Positions 11,062 through 20,700 of a DNA stretch of 64,000 nucleotides are shown piece by piece. The stretch is from the NCBI GenBank assembly GCA_019359835.1, contig CM033330.1, positions 4,342,501-4,406,500 of the forward strand, in the 5' to 3' direction. The notes below the pieces were generated by a model, which worked only from the letters and a program-made list of their open reading frames with translations, searched no databases and was not told the DNA's origin. The translations under genes were made by a program, and so were the position numbers. Within the stretch, counting starts at the first letter, position 1. Each line of letters begins with the position of its first letter. The stretch is from Pharus latifolius (Eukaryota > Streptophyta > Magnoliopsida > Poales > Poaceae).

Positions 11062-11525
11062 TATCTTATCGAATTTCGTAGTAGACATTTATTTCCAAAT
11101 TTAATTTTAGTGTATTTCGTAATGATGTCATGTACCAGTATTTGAATTTTAATATCTATTCTTTTTTTCATGTGCAATTTTTAAATCCAAAATTTTATTA
11201 TTTATTTTTTGGTCGTAAATGTCGAATTTAATTTCGTAAGTAAGATGTTAATATATTATTAATATTAAAATTCATGAATTAATACAGATTCGTTATATAT
11301 ATAATTGTTAAATCATATAAAGCCAAGTAAGAGTCAAGCCATTAGAGTGCTTGGCTCTTATTTGGTGGTTGTTTGGTAGTTAGGAGTGTGGGGTCCACGC
11401 TAAGAACCAAGAACCAAGCTAGTGGAGGTTTAACTCTTGCTTGGTGGTTAAGAATAGTTCTCGTACATATGACAGAGAATATTTTGTTTAGGAGGGAAGT
11501 AAGAGTCAAAACTGTTGGGGACATC
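11062..11525. other. Right arm of Harbinger element, non-coding
   Basis: AT-rich sequence is followed by a stretch with repeated GCTTGG / TTGGTGGTT / AACCAAG words (11326-11460). This resembles subterminal repeats of a transposon end. No gene is seen. Confidence 0.5.
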
Positions 11526-11657
11526 TTAGAGCCTAACTACTCCCCCTCCCAGCTAGTTCTCTCTGTACACCAGGTGCACAGGTTCCATTCCACTGACACC
11601 TGGGGCCCACACAGCCCCTCCCGCCCCAGCATACCTCGTCGCGCCCTCGCAGCTCTT

Positions 11658-11663
11658 TATAAA
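11658..11663 (+). promoter_or_regulatory. TATA box of the kinase gene
   Basis: TATAAA in the context CTCTTTATAAAGCTC lies 112 bp before the ATG at 11775. It is followed by CT-rich leader sequence (TCTCTCTCTCG at about 11701), as is common in rice genes. The Harbinger end at 11525 lies only about 130 bp upstream. Confidence 0.7.
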
Positions 11664-11774
11664 GCTCTCCACTCCTCCCCCTCTTGCTCTAACCGCTACA
11701 TCTCTCTCTCGAACCTTCTAGAACACACCAGCAAGCTCGCGAAACCCTAGCCAGTGCACGTCTCGTGATTCGTG

Positions 11775-14700
11775 ATGGCGTCGGAGGGCATGGAAGAGGG
11801 CGCCGGCGAGAACTCGTCCCTGCCCCACGCCGCCCCCGCAGCCGCGACCGCCGCCTCCAGCGGGAGCGTCGGCGGAGGCGGAGAAGGCGGCGGCGTGGGC
11901 GACATCTGCGGCCCGGTGTTCGAGCGGCTCGTCGCCGACAACAACGAGGAGGCGCTGTCTAACCCCCGCTTCCGCGCCCAGCTCGAGGCCCACTTCTCGA
12001 GGTTTCCGCAGAGGTGATTGATCTCCGCCTGCTTAGATTCTAGGTTGCAAATGGCTTGTCTAATTTAGCATTCGTGCTGTGGAATCAGGTCGAGATGCTT
12101 TCTGTTCGTACTTCGAATGGGTCACGAATTTGCTTCGGTTTTGGAACGCCTTGTAAAATTTCGCATCAAGTTGATTTTTCGGTTTTGGAACGGATTGGTG
12201 AAGGTTGTGTTGATTTGTCGGTTTGTATCTGCGGGAATGTTTGCAAATATCTTGCTTGGCTGAGCTTTGGAATTGGAGTTTACGACTTGACATCGTATGT
12301 ATGCTTTGGGATTAGAGGCCTTTACTCTATTGCGGTGATGGAATAGCATTTGGTGTATCCAGTGGAGCTGTGACGTTGGGAGGAGGGTGGACTCGGTTCC
12401 AAAATTGAAATTTTGGGATGTGGTTCTGAATTCTGTGACTTGACTCAACAACTTGCCTATTTGATTCATGTCGTTAATTGGTCTTATTTGGATGGAATGA
12501 AATGAAGAATCGGTTGAGTTCATTTGTGGGAATGGTAACTACACTGACTATTTTTGGATTTAGTGTTGTTGAAGCCAAGTAATTATTCTTCCTTTATTTA
12601 TTTTTTTGATTGTGTAGTTATCAGCTGGTTATGAATGTTGATAAAGCAGCAGACGTTTTAATCCATCAGAAGGTTTTGGCAGAAGCAAAGGATTCTGATA
12701 GGCACACTGCATTGCATGTCCGATTGTTGAGGGTAAAGCTCTTGCTTATGTTCGTTTGGACAGTTCTGCAAGCAAGTAATTATTCTGTCAAGTTCTTCTT
12801 TCATTGGCAAAGTCTAGTAAGAAAAGCCATGGCTATTACTAGTCTTATTTCTCATTCTGTACCATCAATCTGTTCCTCACTGCTGTAGTTTTTTCACAAG
12901 TAAACTTTGGCATGCAAGCAACTTATGCCATTGTTATGGTGCAATTATCATTCCACCTTGTTTTATATGACGTTTTTTGGACTAGCAAGAAAATACGATT
13001 ATAGTAAAATACATCATGTATGATTGAAGGAATAATGCAAAATCCTCAGACACGGGACTTGACTGGAACAACATCCTCTGATCTTGGACTAAAAGAAGCT
13101 GGAACTTCAGAGATGAACCATACTTAATCTATGGTATCCAAGTTCCCTTTCCATTAAATAGTCTGGTGAGGTGTTGTACATGCTAAAGAAAGTGACAAAG
13201 CATCTTTGCCAAGACAATATGTGCCTGATCGAGCAAAATGCCATAATACAGGTGGAAGATGGTGCCTATTACGTACTTTACTTTTGGTGTGAAGTAAATT
13301 TGTTAGCTTAGATGAGAAAAAGCTTTCATGGGAGTGCATCTGATTCATTAAATATCGTTTAAAGAGAGAGTGATTGGGAATATAAAAGGACAACTTATAT
13401 TTTTTGCTTTCCTCCCTGATTTAAGCTACATGTCTGTTCCATGAATTATTGCTTGTTTATCTTCAGAATCTGATAAATAGGCGTTGTTGCATTGACTCTA
13501 AAACTTTGATCAAAGCTTGAAGGCATAGAGTTGGATCCAACAACTAATTCTGCTGCAGTCAAAGAAGGTGTTGATGTTGGTGATGATCTCTCTGCAAGGT
13601 ACTCATGTGCTATGCCAGTGTGCTTCTTCTATGGTTTTTGAGGAACCTCGATGCTGGCTACAACTAACATTTGTTTCATTAATGTTTCCAATTTGTTCCT
13701 AAAAAACCGATTACATTGTCTTGGCTTAGGCTTTTTTTTTTTTTTTTTTTGAGTAAGCTCTTTGTGCATCTTAGCATAGCTTTACATTGCAATATGATTG
13801 AAAATTAGACCTATAGTTCACTCAGTAATATTTTCTACCTACTTTAAGATAAGAAAATCAGCATGTGGTGCATATGAAAGGGGAAAACATATGTACAGAA
13901 ATATAAAAAGGAAACTGTAGTTGAAGTAATAGAGGCTAAACTGTAGTTTTTCCTTGTATCTCTTAGCTGTGAACCACATCTAAGCCGATGTGCCATAATG
14001 ATGGTAAATGAAAATTCTATTACTCCTTTTTTTTTTTTTTCCTTTTTTGACAAACTGAGCACCTTAAAGGCGTTTCTGCATTAGAAGGATGTACAGGTGA
14101 AATAAAAGAGTGTTTATTTGTTCAAGAACATGAGAAATACAATCTTTATGGAAAGTGCAAATCAAAACTTTGGCATAACATTTGACCATGTGCAGCCTAG
14201 CATCTATGCATGCTAGCATTCTACCATTAACCACATTGGCAGGCTTCTTCATTTGCCTCCCTTATATGTTTTATCTGAAAGCTTATTACTTCTTGAGATA
14301 CTAACATATGCATATATTGGAGACTTTGGGTTATCTTAATTCTTAAATACCATTGTACATTAAAATCACATACAGAGGTAAAATGAATTAACACATCGGG
14401 GTTTTTGTACATAAGTACATGTTTACTTCTATAGTTGGGGTGCATAAGAGGAATGGAGAATAAACAGAAAACCTGTATACTTTTTTTTTAAACATACCTG
14501 AAGAAAGTCATGCCGCATAATCCCTGAACCTGTGTAATAAGAAGAAAAACCACTCATGCATTTGCACTTGCATGCACACCCATGCACTCCAGCCTTTTTT
14601 GACCACATAATACTTTAGATGTTCAAGCCTTTTGTGATGGGACTAACCTTGGGTCTGCATGTTTCACAGGCTGGACACATCACACACGCACATTCATGAA

Positions 14701-17700
14701 ATAGTCTTCTCTGCTGTTGACAAGCGAAACCTTCTTAGTCAGGTCAGCAATGCCTTTTCACTTGATCTCATAATACATTTTTGAGGCTTTTCAACTGTCT
14801 TGCATTTCAACATGTCTTGCTACAATTAATGCTTGAAAGTTGAAGCACCCATTTCATCATGCATGATTTGTGTTACTTTCTATATGAACATCTCAGCTTC
14901 ATTTTGTTGTTTGTGTTTATACTCTGGGCATCTTTGCCAGTGGGGTGTTTCCTGTCTTTATGCTTCCAGATCTCCACATTCACCCATGTAATAGTACTAA
15001 TAACTGTTCAATATATGTATTTCTTTGGTCATACCATTTGTCTTTTGGGCACAATATAGTTACTAACTCTAATGTGTTCTGCAGCTGTCTGCTTTGCTTT
15101 CTGACATTGGACTAAACATCAGGGTAGCACGTGTTTTCTCAACCACAGATGGCTACTCGCTCGATGTTTTTGTTGTCGACGGTTGGCCCACTGAGGTAAT
15201 TTTAGTTTCTTTCCATGTGATTTGTTCAGTCACCTAGATGACAAAGTTGTGCAGAACTGACATATTGGAGGCTTTTCACTTGGCCTTTTTCTTTTTCAAT
15301 TATAGAAACTATTTAAAAAGATGCTGAAAGAGTCCAAAGGATATAGTTTTTATGATAAAGCCAGCATTGCTATGGTTTTTTTTTTTTTTTTTGGTCTTGG
15401 CATGTTAGCAAATACGAGTGCACAACTAAATTGAGATTCCACTATGTTCTAGTTTGAAATATATTAATTACATTAACAAAATATGTAGTTCATGTGATTA
15501 TGTGATTCACTTTCTGAAGCACTAACACCAATTAAATATCTACTTTGTACAGTTGTCATTCTCTCTCTGAAGCACTAACCCCTGAACTTGCCATGTCCTA
15601 CTTGTATATTTGGTATCAATTTTCTTGAAGCCTACCACAGTTAAAGATATGTTAAGAAAAGAAACATGACAATGATGCCACACTGTTTCATCACTTTTAC
15701 AGAATTGTTAAAAAGTTGTGCATTGTTCGTGGCTCCATTGGACATTGTTGGATTTTAGGATCTAGTGATTTGAAGTAACCTTAGCACTAGATATATTTTT
15801 TTACAACTTACATTAGAAGTGCACAAAACTTTCCCAAAATGAAGTAATTCATCTACCTATAAGCTTTAGCGAATCTGGTCTTTTGTTGTGGAAAATGAAA
15901 CATTATAGCTAGAGGCTGCAGTAGTACAGTGATCCTTGGGGCCTCTTGTTTTATGATTGGCTTCTTCAGATGCGAAAAGTTGACATAAATCATTCAGATG
16001 TATCTGTTCTGCTCTCCTAGGCCATCTAGAGACCCAATAAAACTTTGCACTTTGTAGCATGGACCAATGGGGTTTGTAGCATGACTACCAACACCAATGG
16101 GGCCTATGTTAATCAATTATGAAGGGTGTTGTGATCCTATATGAGTAATATTTTTGCATTGGTCAAATATTGCTAACTTTGCAATGGTATGATCAGGGCA
16201 CTGATGACTTGCACAAGGCGCTAGAAACATCGATTTTAAGAAATGAGGTAGCTTTCAGTTGTCCATAGACAGCTTATTGTAGCCTTCAACTTTTTTGGGC
16301 AATAATTAATACTGTTTGTGCTAGTGCCTGGTGCACATGGTATTGTGTCTCAATTTGCTTTCCATAAACTTATATCACATTTACTGGTTCTTTTGGAGAA
16401 TGCAGGCTTCATTGTCTGAAATTAACAAAAGATATCTGGAGATGGGAGATAAGATTGGTTCTGGTTCTTCTGCGGAGTTGTGAGTCAATTGTAATCTGCT
16501 GAGTGACTTTCTAGTTATTGTAGCTTTCTTCTTATAGTATGTATTATCCTTATGTGAAGGTTTCGTGGGACTTATCTTGATGAGGATGTTGCTGTTAAAG
16601 TTCTAAAAGTTGAGGAATTGAATGATAAAGTTTGGAACGACTTTATGCAAGAAGTCAATATTCTAAGGTATCTCACATTTTATGAAACCACTTGCTGTTA
16701 AAGTTCTAGTTGAAGCTTCTGCTGCCTGCAACATGTAGGAATGAGCACAGCATCCCTCTCAGATTAAGTGTACCTGTACTTCTTGCCCCTTGCTACTACC
16801 AACAAATAAAGCTGTATACCTTGCCTTCACCTTCCACACTTCTTTTCAGGGAAGTTGATCATACCAATGTAGTTCGATTCATCGGCGCATGCACAATGCC
16901 ACCACAATTTTTCATAGTTACAGGTGGGCTTGACGCTAGCATTGGCAAAAAAGTGCAGAGAATTGTTGGTCATATAGAAAATCAGGCATCCTGAAAAAGC
17001 TTGATACCATGCCCTATAATTTTATTAAATTGGCCAAAGATGACTTACTGCTACTTTTAAATGCCATACCATCTCCTGTATTTAGGAATACTATAATTCT
17101 TTATTGATGAAGAGTATACCATTATTTTCTCTGGGGATATCTTTAGAGGTTAGAGCATTTTTGTAACTTATATCTGTTTCATATCTTGCAGAATACATGT
17201 CTGGAGGAAGCCTATATCACTTCCTTCTCAAGCGGAGTAATGGCTTGGAGCTCCCAACTCTGCTGAAGTTTGCACTTGATATCTGCAGAGGGATGGCTCA
17301 CTTGCATGAGAAGGGCATCATCCACAGAGGCTTAAAGACTGCCAACCTTTTAGTTGACAAAGATCAAGTATGTAGCGTATTACTCTTTAGTCTTTCATTG
17401 ATATTTAGGGAAAACAAGGGCAAGTGGTGAATGTGGAGGATATTTGTTGGTGCATACTGTGTTTTGAGTCTTTGCTGTCTGCATCATTTAAGATATCGCT
17501 GTTATGAATATTGTAGTTAACATTAAGATCTCGTAGGACAAAATATATATACAAGTTACAGAGGAGTTTTAGGTAACAAACCCTAACAAACTACAATATC
17601 AACACATGGTGGATCAATAACACTGAGTTTGGAGAGGAAAAACATATGTTGTGCCCGAGTTTGTGGCTTGGTGAAGAAATCAGCAAACTGTAACTCAGAA

Positions 17701-20700
17701 GGCACATACTGGAGAGAAATCACGTGCTCCTGTACTTGCGATCATGTGTATGAAGCATCGACACCAATATGCTTGGTGAGCTCATGCTTCACTGGATCAC
17801 GCGCAATACTAAGAGCACCAGTACTGTTAGACATCAGAGTCGTCGGGGCTGAAACCGGGACACCAAAATCAGCAAGTAACCAGCGTAACCACGCAATCTC
17901 AACGGTCACAGATGCCATAGCTCTCAACTCAGCCTCACCACTCGAACGGGAAACTACAGTCTGCTTCTTAGTCTTCCAGGAAACAAGAGAGGAACCAAGA
18001 AAGACACAGTAGGCAGAAAGAGACCGATGATCAGAAGGATCACTGGCCTAGGTCGCATCACAATATGCCTGAAGCTGAAGAGTACTAGTGCGAGAGAAGA
18101 ACAATCGGCGAGACATCGTACCACGAAGATAACGAAGAACACGAAGAAGATGACTATAGTGAGTCTGAGTGGGCGAACAAACAAACTGACTGAGAATATG
18201 GACCGCATGAGTGATGTCAGGACGGGTGATACCGAGATAGACCAGGCTACCAATCAAATGGCGATAGCGAGTAGGATCCTCGAGAGGAGCGCCATCCGTG
18301 GGACGGAGCTGCAAGTGAAGCTCCATAGGAGTGTCAACAGTGCGCTGATCAGTGAGATCAGAACGAGTAAGAAGATCCTGAACATACTTCTGCTGAGAGG
18401 TAAAAACTATCAGTTGTAGAGGTAACCTCAATTCCCAAGAAGTAACGTAAAGGACCCAGATCAGATATTAGGAATTGCTGACTAAGACGCTTCTTCACAA
18501 AGTCAATATACGCAGGATCATCACCAGTGATGATCATGTCATCGACATAGAGAAGAAGAGTCCGACCACGAGATGAGGTGTGAATAAAAAGAGCAGGATC
18601 ATGAGAGCTAACAGAGAAGCCAGCAGTAGTGACAATAGAAGAAAAGCGCTCAAATCAAGCCCTGGGAGCTTGCTTGAGACCATAGAGGGCACGACGAAGA
18701 CGACAGACATGACCCTCAGGAGCAACGAAACCCAGAGGCGGCTGCATGTAGACTTCTTCATGTAAGTCACCATTCAGGAAGGCATTCTTGACATCCAGCT
18801 GAGAGAGACACCAGTGTCGAATGGAGGCAACAACAATGAGAGTGCGAACAGTAGTCATATGGGCAACTGGAGCGAAAGTCTCATCATAATCCCTACCATG
18901 TTCCTGTTGGAAACCACGAGCGACAAGACGAGCCTTGTAACGCTCAATGGTTCCATCAGACCTGGTCTTGATCTTAAACACCCACTTGCATGTGATAGGA
19001 GTAGCATGAGCAGGTAAAGGAACAAGATCCCAAGTGCCAGTACGCTGAAGAGCGCTGAGCTCCTTGGTCATGGTAAGCTGCCACTCAGGATAGGAAGCAG
19101 CCTCACGGTAGGAGCGAGACTCAGAGACAGCAGTAGTAAGAGCGGACGCATACCGATCCGATGGACGGATGGTACGACGATCCCGAAGGTGATACCGAGG
19201 AGAAACAAGAGAGGATAAAGAAGAAGACTCCACCAGAACTGCATTAGAAGTGGAGGGAACAGGTGGCGGAGAAACAACCGGAGAGCGCCGAGTGTATAGA
19301 AATTGGAAAGAAGGTGCACGACCAGGCAGCGACTCAATGCAAGCTGGGGTAGGGAGAGTAGATAGGTCAGAGGAAGAAGGCTCCACAGGAGGAGGTGGAG
19401 GTAACCTAGGAAGAGGCCGTGGCGAGGAGGCAGGGATGGATAGAAACGAAAATGTCTTAGAGGGAGTAGTGGCCTGGGGGGCAGAAGCATGGTAGTAGTA
19501 GGGCCGAGTCTCATAAAAAATGACATCACGTGTAACTCTGATCTTCCGAGCAGAAGGATCATAGCAACGATAACCCTTATGCTCGGAGCTGTAGCCAAGA
19601 AAAACACACTCGACTGACTGAGCAGTCAGCTTTGTGCGTTCTAGAGGCTGCAGAAGAACAAAACAGGTACAACCAAAGACACGAAGATGAGTATACTGAG
19701 GAGAACGATTGTAGAGACGCTGAAAAGGAGCAGTCCCCTGAAGAGTAGTGGACGGCTGAAGATTGATGAAATAAGCAGCTGTGGAGACAGCCTCAGCCCA
19801 AAACTGAGGTGGGACATGAGAGGCAAGCAGCAAAGTGCGGGCAGTCTCAGTCAGATGTCGATGTTTGCGTTCAGCAACTCCATTCTGGGCATAGGCACCT
19901 GCACAAGAGTACTGTGCAATAGTGCCCTGCTCAGAAAGAAAATGTCGAAACGCAGATGACTGATACTCACCACCAGAATCACAGCGAAAAGTGCGAATAG
20001 CAGAGTCAAACTGTGTACGAATCATGGTGGCAAAAGACTGATAAATAGGAAGAAACTGACCACGAGAAGTCATAAAATAAAGCTATGTGAAGCGAGAATA
20101 GTCATCAATAAAAATCACAGTATTTATGACCACCCTTGGAGGTAAAAGGAGCTGGACCCCAAACATCAGAATGAATGAGGTCAAAGGGACGAACAGAAAG
20201 GGATTCACTGGAACTGAGTTGTAGCTACTTGCTAAGCTTACAACCCTGACAGACCATGGTAGTATCAACAGATATGCTACCAAGGACACCCTGACGCACC
20301 AAAGACGAGAGACGAGACCCATATAAATGACCTAAGCGATGGTGCCTATGAGCAAAACTAACAGAAGCAGCGGCGGCAGGAGAAGTAGACGACCGACAAG
20401 AAGCAGCGGAGGTAGAAGGAAGGTGAAGCCGATCGAGGATGTAGAGGCCCTGATGATGCTGTCTACGGCGGTGGCCAGTACCAACTATCTTCTTTGTCCG
20501 ACAATCCTGAATAAGACGAAGTAGGACCAAAACCAACACAGCAATTATGATCAGTGATCTGACCAACAGTGATCTGACCAACAGATAAGAGATTCATAGC
20601 TAACTGAGGTACATGAGAGACATCAGGAACAGAAAAATGTGAGGTAGACAGGACACCTTGAGAGGTGACAGGCATAGGTGTGCCGTCAGCAGTCTCAACA

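Larger units (their letters stand above)
7069..11525 (+). mobile_element. PIF/Harbinger DNA transposon, decayed, two ORFs
   Basis: The element holds a Myb/SANT-like ORF1 and a DDE transposase ORF2, both on + and in the usual PIF/Harbinger order. The proposed ends are GGCGAACTCCAACGG at 7069-7083 and the imperfect complement CTGTTGGGGACATC at 11512-11525. Each is flanked by TTA (7066-7068 and 11526-11528), the target preferred by this superfamily. The longer word ACATCTTA also occurs at 7061-7068 and 11521-11528. The coding assignment is firm. The exact ends are less certain because the inverted repeats match only in part. Confidence 0.8.

Noticed and set aside
19068..19607. 179-residue Leu-rich ORF antisense in frame to copia pol
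   Set aside because: Shadow frame of the RT/integrase coding region.
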